The position numbers and the translations under genes are program-made. This document shows, piece by piece, positions 24,015 to 36,151 of a stretch of 64,000 nucleotides of DNA. The notes under the pieces are model-generated. The model saw only the letters and a list, made by a program, of their open reading frames with translations. It was not told the DNA's origin and searched no databases. Origin of the DNA: Marisa cornuarietis (taxonomy: Eukaryota > Mollusca > Gastropoda > Architaenioglossa > Ampullariidae); assembly GCA_004794655.1 (NCBI GenBank), contig SMMW01000083.1, positions 1,032,887 to 1,096,886 on the forward strand. Direction: 5' to 3'. Position 1 is the first letter of the stretch. Every line of letters starts with the position of its first letter.

Positions 24015-26235
24015 TTTATTCCTTGCTACTCATCGAGGAGTATAGGACCGCAACGACACCTCGCCAGCGGACTTGGTTTGGGCAGCCCCCCTCAGCTGGG
24101 CCCAAGTGGTTTTGGCATCCTTTGTCTCGCTCTCGACTGTTCTTCTCCAAGTCTGTTTTGGCCTCCCAACTCTCCTCTTCCTCTGAGGGTTCCAGTCAAG
24201 TGCCTGCCTGGCAATGGTGTCAGCTGGTTTGCGCAGGGTGTGTCCTATCCAGCCCCACTTGCGCTTTTTGATGTCTTGACTATTGGCATTCTGGTTAGTT
24301 CGTTTCCACAGGCTTTTCAGGCCATCTTATTCCCAAATATAGCGAAGGCATCGGTTGGTAAAGGTCTGGAGCTTGTTGTTGATGGTGTTTGTCACTCTCC
24401 AGGTTTCAGAGATACAGTAGGACTGCCTTCACATTGGTGTTGAAGATGCGGGTCTTACTGCAGAAGGATAATGCTCGGGAGTTCCAGATGGGGCTTAGGG
24501 TGTTAAAAGCATGCCTGATCTTGTTTATGCGGCTTTTGATGTCGTCGTGCGCTCCACCATCCTTGCTAACGATGCTCCCCAGTTATGTGAAGCAGTCTGT
24601 TTCTAGGATGTTCTCTCATTGAAGAAGAATTCGAAGTTCCTGCCTGTTGTTGATTTTCATCACTTCAGTCTTCTTTCTGTTGATCTTTAAGCCGGTCTTC
24701 TCTGATTTCTCTGATATCTTACTCTGTTTGGTTTGTGCATGCTGCTGCCGATGAGATAGGAGACTAATGTCATCTGCAAAGTCCAGGTCCTCTAGCTGTT
24801 TGGTGAAGGTCCACTGGATACCGGTGTTGTTTTCTTGGGTTGTCTTATGCATAATCAAGTCTATGACCATCAGGAAGATTGTCGGCGATAATATGCTATC
24901 CTGTCTTACCCCAGTCTTCATCACAAAAGGTTTAGTGAGTTTGCCGTTATGGGTGACTTGGAAGGATGAATCTTTATACAATCCCTGGGTGATGTTTATG
25001 AATTTATAGTTTATGAATACCATAGTGGTTCATCAGCCTCCAGATGACGTCCCTGTCTACACTGTCGAAGGCCTTTTCAAAATCCACACAAGTTATATAC
25101 AGGGAGGATTGCCATTCGATGGACTGTTCTATGATGATACGGAGGGTTGCAATGTGGTCAGTGCATGACTTATCCTGACGAAATCCTGCTTGTTCTGGTC
25201 TCATTCTCTTGTCTAGTGCCTTCTTCAGTGTCTCTAGTACTATCCTTGTTGGGACTTTGCTGGGGATGGATGATCCACCACCAGTTGTTGCACTGGGAGA
25301 GGTCTCCTTTCTTTTGTAGTTTGACCAGGTGGCCTAATTTCCAGTCTGTTGGGACTAGATCCTGTTCCCAGATCTTGTGTAGGAGGGGCTGTAAAATTGT
25401 TTGCTGTTGTTTCTGGGTCTGTCTTTAGTGTTTCTGGGGGTATGCCATCCGGGCCTGCTGCTTTTTCATGCTTTTGATAGCTTTGATGATTCCTGTCTTA
25501 GTGGGAGGGCTGGTGTTGACGTGAAGTTGTGCAGTTGCTGGTGGTATGCCAGATAAGCATGGTGGGTGGGGTCGATTCAGCATCTCTTCGAACTGCTCCA
25601 GCCAGCGGTCTCTTTGCCCTGCATCGTTTGTTATGGTCTTGCCGTCTTTTTCTTTCACCGGCTTCTTCTGCCTGACAGAAATCCTGTTATTTCATATAAT
25701 CGCTTCATGTTTCTCTGTCTGGCTGCTGTCTCTGCTTCCTCTGTAAGTTCATGGGTGAAGCGTCTCTTGTCCTCCCTTACCGACCTCTTCACTTGGTGGT
25801 TGGCTTCCAGGTATTTTGCTTTGAGACCTTTCTCTTGTTGGATTTGACACTGGTTGAGCTTCTGTTTCAGTCCCTTTCTTGATTCAGTCTTTGCCCAGGT
25901 CTCTGGTGTCATCCATTCCTTATGTTTTCTTTCCCTCTTCCCTAGAACATCTGTACATGTTGTCTTCTAAATGCTCTTGAGTGTTGACCCGTGTTCTTCC
26001 ACTGGTTCCTCGTTCAGTCCTGAAAGGGCCTCATACTTATTCTTAATTTAACAGTTATAAATTTCCCTTGTCTTCTTGTTCTTGAGGTACTGAGTATTGA
26101 ACTTGTGGTGTGGTCTGCCTGCTGTATTGATGAAGGATTTCAGCTTGATCTTGAAGACTGCTATTAGGAGATGGTGGTCTGAAGCAACATCTGCTCCTCT
26201 TCTCACTCTGAAAGGAAGGAAGGAGGGAGACTCCA
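24015..26235 (-). mobile_element. 5'-truncated LINE (endonuclease end, reverse transcriptase, C-terminal domain)
   Basis: On the minus strand, 26215-26050 encodes the end of an apurinic-type endonuclease (ADVASDHHLLIAVFKIKL). This is followed by a basic linker (25912-25655), the reverse transcriptase with EQAGFRQDKSCTDHIATLR, VDFEKAFDSVDRDVIW, TGVRQDSILSPTIFLMVIDL and LDFADDISLLSH (25204-24616), and a decayed C-terminal region to about 24015. Frames shift several times, so it is inactive. The element at 59371-60700 is a relative with the same motif order and alignable DNA. The clade is not determined. Confidence 0.85.
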
Positions 26236-26239
26236 TTTA

Positions 26240-27700
26240 AATAACGCCTTCCCCCGACCCCATACACACAGAAGAGAAGATGACCCATACACTCTGCGAA
26301 GTACCCAGCACTCTGAGCACGAAGAAACTGTAAAGAGAAGGCTTGGGTATTCTTTAGAAACTCAGTGTCGTCGACACACCCGTGATACAAACAGTCTCGA
26401 GCACGGACTACATCAGACGGACTAAACCTACAATAAGAACAGCATCCGACCAAGTCCATAAATCAACATATTTACTACTATTTTCCATCTTGTATATCGC
26501 AGTTAGTGATTTTCGTAAATCTATAATTTATTGTGTTTATCTTTGGCGGCTGCTCTTCAAACAGGAACATCCATCTCTAACTAACACACTCTTCTAGCCT
26601 TATTGTATCTGCAGCAAACAAAAGGCCTTCTAGAACATTGGGCGTTTGAATAAAGTACATCGCTACATAACGATATACCTGTGGTTATGAGGGCTGGCAA
26701 TCATAGTGCCACTGAATTTCCGGATGTGACGTCTTGGGAAGATCCAGGGATGTGACAGTCGCTGCCGCCCACGTGTATCGCTTTCAGTTTCTCTACGATA
26801 TTTCTCTTTCAGATGAAAGCCTTTGGAAACTTCACTAGCCTGCTGAATCATGGGAGTGCAGTGTAGGAGGCGCTGTTTGCTTCAGCGATGGCACTGTTTG
26901 TGATCGGTGAAATAATTCATAGGGCCGCCAGGATGTCCCTTTGACCAGGGACATTAGGAATAATTCACAAAAACTCATCAGATATCAAACGAGAATGGCA
27001 ATGTGAAATAATTGATTCATCGCTCAGTAAATAACGTAACAGAAGAATCTGGGGATAAATCATTGATAATCTCACAAAAGAACCCTTTCCAAAGAGAAAG
27101 TTGATGGAACACTCGTATCGAAAGACAAGCAATTAAGATCGCATCAAATAGCTAAAAACTCCTCCTACTCTTCCTCCTCCTCCTCGACCTCCTTCTTCTC
27201 CTCCTCCTCCTCCTCCTCATCATCATCAATCAGTCCTTTATGTCTGATTCGCCGTAGGGGAACTTACATTGTTACCAGCAACCCTCACCATCTTTCTCGG
27301 TGTTCCGTTACCTTCTGGGATGCGGCGTATGAGAGGCCAGTCCACAGACATTGCATTTCCACAAGGTGGAGATTTTGGAAGTCTGAAGTACACTCTTGGA
27401 ATTTGTCTGCCAATTCCCTTTTTACCTCCCTGGCTCTAAAAGGTACTAAATAGGTTTAACACTAGTGTTTTGCTCAACGTAAGCTGATATCGATTCCACC
27501 CACCCAATGGAGTCATTTTTCATTCCGTAATCTGAATCCTCCAGATGCATGAAATATTTGGAAAAACCTAAACTAAGCCGAAAACTTTCTTTCAATGTTG
27601 TAATATACCCCCTTAACTCAACGTTACCTTAATAATGACAATCGTTACTAACACCACCATCCCAAGCAAAACAGAAAGTCCACGAAGACATCTTTTTAGA
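26240..27700. other. Intergenic stretch with no gene seen
   Basis: A (TCC)n-rich tract at 27160-27230 grades into (TCA)n. Otherwise it is plain AT-rich sequence with no coding or mobile-element signature that I recognise. Confidence 0.4.
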
Positions 27701-27701
27701 A

Positions 27702-27915
27702 CAGCGACTTTACTGTGACCCTGTCCTGACCCTGAGCATGAATAGCGTGTGTCAGTAATTTACTTTGTGTATGAGTGAGTGTGTGTTGTAGTCTTTTATA
27801 TGTGAATATGGTTGGAGGATTGTTGATGATTCAGTCTATACGATATATGTAAAGTGCTCTGAACAAATCTTTGGAAAAGCGCTATATAAATCCCTATTAT
27901 TAGTATTATTATTAA
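27702..27915 (+). mobile_element. SINE family B copy 1 with (ATT)n tail
   Basis: Ends with gtaaagtgctctgaacaaatc then aaaagcgctatataaatccc and an ATT tail, a widespread invertebrate SINE/LINE 3' end. It aligns over about 190 bases with 53563-53750 (both have gactttactgtgaccctgtcc-like and gattcagtctat segments). Confidence 0.65.
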
Positions 27916-27965
27916 TGATAGGGGAACTAATCAACTCAATGAAAACAATAACGGGCACGCTAACT

Positions 27966-27969
<4 letters not shown>

Positions 27970-28030
<61 letters not shown>

Positions 28031-28109
28031 GAGAGAGAGAAATGACAGTTGACCAACTTTAATACTTCCAATGGGGAATTATAACTCGGGAGAGTGTTTA
28101 GTTATGAAA

Positions 28110-28177
<68 letters not shown>

Positions 28178-28260
28178 GAGAGAGAGAAATGACAGTTGAC
28201 CAACTTTAATACTTCCAATGGGGAATTATAACTCGGGAGAGTGTTTAGTTATGAAACAAA
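27970..28260. repeat. Tandem pair of about 145-bp units, each (CA)n plus unique sequence
   Basis: Two consecutive units (27970-28112 and 28113-28260) each consist of a (CA)n run followed by ctcacagagagagagaaatg and some 85 bases of near-identical non-repetitive sequence ending atgaaacaaa. A third (CA)n run follows at 28312-28359. The near identity points to a recent duplication by unequal exchange, or to an assembly artefact. Confidence 0.85.
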
Positions 28261-28309
28261 AATAAAACAGAGCCAGTTAAAAGATAAAACAAGTGATTCA
28301 TAATAACAA

Positions 28310-28360
<51 letters not shown>

Positions 28361-28424
28361 CCTCTCATGTTTGTGGACATGTTTTAGTCTGTTTCACTTT
28401 GTCGGTTGTGTGAATTTGTGTCTT

Positions 28425-28487
28425 TGAATTTCTTTGTAAAGCGCATTGAGCCTTCTGTAAAGCAGGGAAATGCGCTATATAAATTTC

Positions 28488-28539
<52 letters not shown>

Positions 28540-28540
28540 T
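28425..28540 (+). mobile_element. SINE/LINE-type tail with (TTA)n
   Basis: gtaaagcgcattgagccttc followed by gaaatgcgctatataaattt and a long (TTA)n run (28488-28539). Same tail type as SINE family B but a different body, so a different family or only the conserved 3' end. Confidence 0.55.
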
Positions 28541-29224
28541 ATAAATATACTGTCTTTGACACACGCCGAAGCAGTCGTGACGTGCAAGTCAGGGGAACCA
28601 ACTTCTGAAATCCAACTAAACTATAAACTTGGTGCAGTTATTTCCCCTAAGCATTGCAAATATAGAAAAACCATGCATCGACCGCATTACGCTGGTCTGC
28701 CACGTGACTAGGTCGTCGAGTCGCACGGTGCATAAAACAGGTGGTCACACTGTCTGCGTAAAGATTCCTCACAAGTGGTCGAAAAAGTAATTTCAACCAA
28801 AATAAAAAAATATTTTGTAATAAAATCGTTTTGACGAAATTCTTCGTTTCATATAGAGGAGTCTTGTGACGACAGCTTAGCCAGTGAGAGGTTTTAGAAT
28901 AATAAGAATTAAAGGTTGCTCTGGAAACTTTGGGTCGCTGGGGAGATGTTCAAGACCGTGATCCCGAGGCCAGTTTTTTATTTTTATTTTGTTTTGTTTT
29001 TGTTTTTGCTCCGTAATGACAGATTCACAAAAACAAAACATAACACACATAGAAATACAATATTTAACAGTACAATGAACAACAACATACGGATAATGTA
29101 ATACAGTCATTTACAGCCATATACACATTTTCTGTCAATCTCTCATCACCAACACTGCTAAAAAACCTAGCCGTACCTAGACACTAAGACAAAACTGTGT
29201 TTACATTTGTTTGTATTTTATTTT

Positions 29225-29400
29225 ATCAGGGTAGTAACTGCCTGCTTCCCCTCGCTGCCTTTCCTTCTCTGTTCCTTTAAGGGCCCAGGTACCCGTTTAA
29301 CAGCTGGGTCAGTTGAAAGAAAGACGTTGCGCCAGACAATTCGGGTATCAACCCCGCTAATACGTGCCTAACGCTCTCGGGTGCATGTTCTCTCATTACT
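29225..29400 (-). mobile_element. tRNA-derived SINE, family A, diverged copy
   Basis: On the minus strand a tRNA-like head with B box GGTTGATACCCGAAT is followed by a body resembling that of the 30575-30765 copy (gtaactgcc, cccttaaagg, gagaaggaaaggcagcgagg). Confidence 0.55.
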
Positions 29401-30131
29401 CACTTGTCCGCTTTCCTAGCAGTTTTAGTTTGGACACATAGAGGAACGGGAATAAAACTCGAGATTCTTCCATTTGATTTGATTTGCTTTGAGCGTGAAA
29501 CAGTAAACAATAACTCGCAAAGAAAAATAAAACAAAAGCGAAGGTTGTTATTGTTGCTCCTTTTAACGCTTTTTCAACCGAAGAAAGAAAATCGAATGAA
29601 ACAGATGTTTGAGACAGACATTACGACTTGAAAACGTCTATTTTATTCATGGGTGATTGTTTTTAGCCACCACAATGAAAAGTTGTTAAACGATTTAAAA
29701 TGAGGTCTGTGTGAATAGTTCGCGCTGAGCTGAAAAAGAATTAAAGCTCGTTTCTTGTGAAAGACAAATTGAGGACTGTTTCAATCTTCCTAGATTCCAC
29801 TAAAACGATGATTTAAAACTGTCTTTTGAAACTGAAAGTTTGATGATCATGTCTCAATTAGCGTTGACTGCTACAGACAATAGGTTTTATTCGGGGGTGG
29901 GCGTGCGGACATCTTTGGACAGGCCAGTCTGGCAAAATGTGCAGTGCACTTGTTTTCATTTTTTATTCAGCCTACGTTAATTTGATTGAAATATAATTTA
30001 TCAGGTACAACAACGTTAGAAATCGGCAGTCTGTAGCATTCTAACACAGATAAAGTACAAAGATAGATAACACGGCAGCCATGTCTGACGAATTCGTTAG
30101 AGAACATCCAGGGCGGCTGCCTTCAAAGTGC

Positions 30132-30198
30132 AGTCAGTCAGTCAGTCAGTCAGTCAGTCAGTCAGTCAGTCAGTCGGTCAGTCAGTCAGTCAGTCAGT
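30132..30198. repeat. (CAGT)n microsatellite
   Basis: About 17 tandem CAGT units with one CGGT variant. It directly follows the 3' side of the minus-strand LINE fragment at 30200-30560, so it may have grown from that element's tail. Confidence 0.9.
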
Positions 30199-30199
30199 C

Positions 30200-30560
30200 C
30201 CTTGACCGACACCTGGCGTTGGGGAGCACATGGACAGACGCGGCAGCTGACAGGGCCCGCAACTCTTGCCTATTGTGGGCTATAGTCAGCAGGTCCTGTA
30301 CAGGACGACCAGTCCAGTCTTTGATGTTCGTATGCCAGTTCTTCCTCTGACCACCGCGGAGTCAGCCACCCTCCAAGGTGCCTTGAAGGATAGTCTTCGA
30401 CAAGGTGTCGTGCCGGGTCACGTGGCCAAAAAAGACCAGCTTACGTCGCTTGAGTGTTGATAGTAGAGGTTCCTGGTGTCCTACGAATGAGGCCATCTTG
30501 TTTCTTAAAAAGTCGTTGGTTTTATGTTCTTTGTAAAAAAGTAATCCTATGACCTTCGAA
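30200..30560 (-). mobile_element. LINE C-terminal fragment
   Basis: The minus frame reads LKRRKLVFFGHVTRHDTLSK followed by TILQGTLEGG, the conserved C-terminal region of a common invertebrate endonuclease/reverse-transcriptase LINE (RRKLxxFGHVTRHDxLxKTxLQGxxEGxR). No reverse-transcriptase core remains. Confidence 0.75.
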
Positions 30561-30574
30561 TCGTTGATGCTAGT

Positions 30575-30765
30575 TTTTTTTCTATAAGGACGTTGCCCAT
30601 CTTCTCTCCCTCGCTGCTTTTCTTTGCCCAACATCTTTCAAGGGGACAGTTACCCAATTAACACTTTGGTTGACTGGGGGAAGTATGCTGCGCCATACGG
30701 GTATTCAACCAGCTAGTGTGCAAACCTTCAGCCTCAGACATCAGGACTCTAACCGCTCGGCTGTC
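30575..30765 (-). mobile_element. tRNA-derived SINE, family A, copy
   Basis: On the minus strand: A-box-like cagccgagcggttagag, B-box-like GGTTGAATACCCG, then a body ending gagagaagatgggcaacgtc, matching the 38318-38600 copy (gagagaagatgggcaccgcc). Confidence 0.65.
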
Positions 30766-31424
30766 ATTTTCTTCATCAAGGTATTAGATGAAAAGCAAAG
30801 CTCCACTATTAATGCATATTATGTAATAATCATCTCAATTTGTGCGTAATAAATAGTCTCACCTAAGAGAATCATATCTTGGGATACGAAAAGGACGATG
30901 TCTTGAAAGTAAGGATGTTTCAGGATACGACACGAAGGTGCCTTAGGATGAAGAGTAGGGGGGTCTTCTCATAAAACAAAATAGACGATGTTTTTGGATA
31001 CAAAACAAAAGGTTTCTTCGGGTACACACAAAAAGCGTCTTTTTACTTGCTTTCGAGGACACGCCATACAGAAGACGTTGGAAGACTACCGAACAATACA
31101 CAAGCAAGTGTCGTCGTGGTTCACGGGGAGACAGCGAGATCTTATTTTGAGCCATTGACGCAGCTGAGATACAGAAGTGGTGGCCTCTGGGAATTGGTGC
31201 GTGAGGATCATCAGCTACGAAAGTGACGTGCGACATTTAATTTTGTCGACGGCTGTCACACAGGAAGTCGCGAGCACTGTCAAGGGAACGGCCAACGGTA
31301 GAAGATGGGGAGCGAAGGTGCAGAGATGTAGTGAGGGCGGGAAGAGAGAGTCACTAGCATTCATTAGGACGTGGCTACTCCACCAACGCAGGTGTTTTCT
31401 TACCTACCGCCAGGCGAATGCGCG

Positions 31425-31585
31425 AGCAGTTGATGAGGCACCAGAAGTCACTGCGTTTGAAGAGGCACCAGAAGTCATTGTCTGGTTGAAGAGGAACAAC
31501 GTGTCACTGAGTGTTTCAAGAGGCGCTGCGTGCTTGAAGAGGCACAAAGCATCAGGACGTGTTTCATGAGGCACGAGGCGTCACT
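31425..31585. repeat. Decayed minisatellite (about 30-bp units)
   Basis: Five or so imperfect units built on gaagaggcaccagaagtcac with diverging spacers (gttgatgaggcaccagaagtc, tttgaagaggcaccagaagt, ...). It falls in a 130-codon plus ORF (31177-31569) that is probably not a gene. Confidence 0.55.
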
Positions 31586-31589
31586 GTCT

Positions 31590-33105
31590 GATTCAAGCTG
31601 CAACATCAATACACACATAAACGGTAACCATAGCAACAAACGGGGGTCGTCGTGAACAAAGAAAGAAAATGAAGACAAAACGAACCTCTGATCTGTCAGT
31701 GTGTCATGACATTTTATTCTTTCAAAAAAAAAGAAGACGGCTACAGAAAAAAATGATGGAGGGAGCGACAAAATAAGGGTAAAAATCGTCCATGCAAGTA
31801 AAACGTTTCAGGAATGTTGACGAAAGAAATTTAGTTTTTGTCCGCGATGCGACTACGCCCATTGCAGTGATGCACTTGCTACGTAGTCGATTAAAACAAA
31901 ATCAATTTTAGAACAAAAAAGCGAGGGCTTGTCCGCGATTCCTGCACGCTGGCAGAGCGCTCGGAAGAACGTGTGGTGCTTAACAAAAATGTGCCACAAC
32001 AAACTGCTTAGTAGATGGTCGAAGGGATACCTGGTTTAAAAGCACGCCGATTAGCTCGTTGGCAAAAGGTCAACTCCATCTCATGTATCCTTTAAGTCGG
32101 CAAAGAAGACAACAGAGAACGAAAAATTGTCGGTTTAGGAATCAATGAGCTCTATCAGGGTAAAATCGCGACCTACTCCTATCCGTGCTGGACCTGTAGT
32201 GCTAATGGTAATGTTAGTGGTTAAACAGTAATGCTTTTAGTACAAGAACGTTATTCATTGCAGACAAGTCTTCCAACATCAGAAGGTAAAAAAAGTACGA
32301 AAACGTGTGTGTACTCGTTGATGGCAGTTATTCGAAGGCCTTGATGAAACACGTCAAGCTTGTTGTCGTTGTCTTATGATGGCGATGGTGATGGTAACGA
32401 AGGTGGTTGTTGTTTATACGGGAGGACATGACATAAATTTATTGCTGTATCTTGCTGCAGCAAGGGTGTGAATCTGTAGCTGCAAAATATGTTAAGCAAC
32501 ATTTTCTCATCTACATACCTATATCTCCTTTAGTCAGTTTATACATCAGAACCACCACATCCCTTAAAATAATCACAAACACTCATCTACACTGGCACGA
32601 AATTAACTCTGTAAATTGTTTCTCTTCTTGGCCACTGAATGAGAATGGAATGAATTAATCGTTAAGTGTCTTTCTCCTTTCTGCATCATAAAAATATGTT
32701 GACCAAACTGTTTGATTGCTGATCCATTTGCGCTGTTAAATAAACTCTTCTTGCTAGATACTGTCCATCCAACAGAGTTACACAGTTATTAGTCCTCAAA
32801 TCTACGTAAGTAAACACATAACTAAAACATTTGCTTCATCTTAAAACATTCCAAGACAAGGTGAGATATTACTAGTACCTCAGTAAACCAGTATCTGTTG
32901 CCCTCAATGTCAAAAATCTCTACCCTAAACACTTTCTTTAAATTATTTTAATTTTTAGCATTAATATACTTTTCCAGTCATAAAAAACATTTAAAGCTGT
33001 TGACATCACTTTGTCAATAAACCTTTCTCGTGTAAGCCGACCAAACGAAGAAGATTGCCCTTTGTACGAATTCTGTACTAAAGACCATCCTTGGTCGAAG
33101 TATGG
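31590..33105. other. Intergenic stretch with no gene seen
   Basis: No domain-bearing ORF or convincing exon on either strand. It contains short gatgg/atggt repeats around 32375-32400 only. Confidence 0.4.
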
Positions 33106-33109
33106 TAAT

Positions 33110-33254
33110 GTTCCTGTTTTAGAGATGAAAGAGAATGGTGCCAAAATAATAATCTAACATAATCCAAAGTCCCCAAGGACATAAGGGAAGTTTTGCTATG
33201 TCACGGGAACAGAAATTGCAGATAACCCGCTAAACTCCATAGATTGTCCAAGAA
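33110..33254 (+). repeat. 145-bp interspersed repeat, copy 1
   Basis: Nearly identical over its full 145 bases to 37711-37855, same orientation, with only a few substitutions (for example aaagtccccaagg against aaaatccctaagg). No ORF or tRNA-like promoter is evident, and the edges are sharp. Confidence 0.85.
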
Positions 33255-33259
33255 TGGAC

Positions 33260-35160
33260 AACTGGACAACTGTAGTCAAACGTTTGACCAAGCTTTGGCA
33301 AAGTTGTGAGGTGACGGTCACAGTACACCAATGGTTTTGTGGCGAATGTTCGAGACATTGGGACTTTTATCAACATGTTTGCCAACGAAATGAGACTTCG
33401 GAGGTCTGACTCCTCGGCACTTAGCTTTGTTAAGAACTACCTTAAAGGGCAGTACGAGTGCAGCTTTTTTATTATGATCAGGTTAAGTTCATTTTAAAAT
33501 AATAATTTCCAAAATATGAGTTCATAATTATGTTTAATTTTCAAGATATAAGTCTTCAAACATCCGCATTCTCCCCTGCCACTAGGAAAGCAGAAGAAAA
33601 TTACTCTCCTGTACTGGAGAGTTCCATTACGCGCCCTGAGTATTTGTAACAGCGACTGTGGACGTCTTCAAGTCAAATGAAGAAACATCGCTCAGGGTGT
33701 CATGTTCAAGAAGAAATCTTTTGTCCAGAAAATGAAACGTCTGATTCTGGAATACAGCTCTACAGATATAAACTTTATTTAGAAGCTTCGACTGAAGTTT
33801 AAAAGGTCCAAACTGATTTCATTCAACAGACTGGTAAGTAAATCGTTTCCAGATCAAAATTTAATGGGCAACAATTACGGACATTGCAGTCAACATTGTA
33901 TTATTGATTCTCTCTTACTAAGTGGGAACATTTGAGTTAATTTTTCCACGTGTATTATTGTTAATAAAATACCAACCCATTTCAAATGTGTGTTTGTCTA
34001 AGATAAACTGTAATTTTTTTATTTGACAGCTGGATAATTTTCAGTATTGCATTTTTATTTTACATTTACAACTGACTGCTGATAAGGACTTTTTACCATT
34101 AAAGATATAACGTTATAAAAATTTGATAAATATTTATCGATGTGAATCCTTATTTCTTCCTCAGTTAGCTGCATTTGCTTACTCGCATGTCTTCCCGTTT
34201 AAGCTTCTCATACGTTTTTTCCCCTCAATTTATTTTTAGCTGTTTCTAACCCGCACATCAATGGTGCCCTCACATTGTCAGCTGTCTTTAGCATTATGCT
34301 GGATAAAGATACAACTGATGATGTGTTTGTGACTGTCACACGATGTTACTTGTAGACCAGACGGTGTAGAAACTGTCGATGTTGTATATCTGGTGCTTGA
34401 TCGTTGCTTAAGCTTTTTATCAGCAGTTGTAACTGGTTTTGACATCTCGTGCTTTTGTATCGCTGGCACTGCTGCAGATTCTTTGCTTTATTGAAAGTCC
34501 AAGACTTGCTTGTACTGTATAAGTGACTCGATAACAATCGATTTTGAAAATGCTTTGGGCAAATTCTTGAGTCCGGTGTGGGGACCAAGTTCGCGGAGCA
34601 CGTTTGTACAAAGTTAATCCACTGGCGTTTGTCGCCATTGTCTTTAGCATTTTCTAAATGAATACAAACTAAGTCCATCTGAGTGTCGAAGAGAAATTTC
34701 AAGAACATCGTGTTCTGGTCTGTTTTCTTTTACCGAGGATTGCATCTTTTCTCTTCTAACGCAGCTCATGCAGACGATGCTATTTTTAGAAATACTACCA
34801 TTTTGTCACTTCCTGTTTTCTCGACAAATCCAGGTGTGATGAAGAGAAAAACATTAATATAATATCTCTCGTGCCTCTTCGTCATAAAATTCCCCCGGAA
34901 TATGTTTTTGTGATACGTTCTGCTCTATTTCCAGCGATTTCCGTGTGGTGTCCTACTATGATATATAAGAATAGCAATACATATTTCCGAAAATAACTTC
35001 TCTCTCTCTCTTTGCGAAATGAACAATTAAACAAAGCAAAGCATTAAAGTAAACCCAACACAAACAATTGCCAGTCTCATCATCGACTCGACACACGTAA
35101 ACCCAAAACAAAAGGAAACTACAAAAGCTTCACCAGAACAAAGTACTTCCAACAGCATGC
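33260..35160. other. Intergenic stretch with no gene seen
   Basis: Minus ORFs at 34278-34708 overlap one another in different frames and carry no known domain. A (CT)n run lies at 35001-35012. I see no exon with supporting splice sites. Confidence 0.35.
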
Positions 35161-35163
35161 ACT

Positions 35164-35247
35164 ACAGTCAGTCAGTCAGTCAGTCAGTCAGTCAGTCAGT
35201 CAGTCAGTCAGTCAGTCAGTCAGTCAGTCAGTCAGTCAGTCAGTCAG
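35164..35247. repeat. (AGTC)n microsatellite
   Basis: About 21 perfect AGTC/CAGT units, 330 bases upstream of the TATA box at 35575. Length variation here could affect the promoter of the secreted-protein gene. Confidence 0.95.
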
Positions 35248-35574
35248 ACCCAATCAAAGTCGACTGACAGACCCACGGACACTTATCTGAAGGATGTCCC
35301 TCGTGGTACGTTTTCTGGCAGTCCCGTGCCGGATCGACTGAGCGAGTGAAACGCATTAGAGAAGAATCAAGGTCCTGGTCGGTGGTAAGGGAGGGGTGGG
35401 GATGTTCCCCTTTCCCCCCCTCCGCGCGTGCTCGTGGCGCGTGATGTGTGGTCGTGCACTGACGTGAGAAGAGCGAAACAACTTCCCCCTTCCCAACCCA
35501 AATCCTCCTCCTCCCCCCACCACCTTTACAGCGCGAAACGGATAGAGCGGGGCTGGCAAAGGGGGATGACCGGG

Positions 35575-35582
35575 TATATAAA
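35575..35582 (+). promoter_or_regulatory. Predicted TATA box of the secreted six-cysteine protein gene
   Basis: TATATAAA within a G/C-rich stretch (gggtatataaacgc), about 30 bases before a likely start near 35606-35612. The first signal-peptide ATG lies 280 bases further on, leaving a plausible 5' leader. One upstream ATG (35651) opens a different frame. Confidence 0.6.
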
Positions 35583-35888
35583 CGCTTACCTGACCCTCGC
35601 CAACTCTGCATCCTAGGTGATCAGCAGCTTGGTCAGCCACCTGGCGCTACGTGCTTGTTCCTGTCCGGTCAGAGTTCAAACACGTGACAAGAATTCTGCA
35701 GAATCCTAGACCTATACGACCGCTGCTGAAGGTAACCGTGCGACCATTAGTTAACCTTCTGACAGCACAGGTGCAGCGAAGCCACACCAGTAGATCCACC
35801 AGAAAGAGAAGAGAGCAGCGGACCGTATCCTCATCTCCCGGACTCCTTCAATCAGCGGGTTGCATACTTCCACACCAGGTGGCTGATC

Positions 35889-36119
35889 ATGGCTGCCAAC
35901 AGAAACGCGAGGTCTTTGACATCAACTTTTATCGTTCTTCTTATCTTCCTGATCAGACAATCCGCACGTAAGTCCAACCTCTCTTCTCTCCCCTTTGTAC
36001 CCGTCTGAAAGGATTAATCATATCTACCATATCTTTTATAAAATTAAGACTAATTTAAGTGCACTTTCACTCTAAAGTACTCAGGTTTCCTCCACTGCGT
36101 GGGTGGGTGCATGTGTGGG

Positions 36120-36151
<32 letters not shown>

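Noticed and set aside
30132..35247. Repeated CAGT/AGTC arrays as possible CRISPR-like arrays
   Set aside because: Continuous tetranucleotide repeats without spacers, in a eukaryotic genome.
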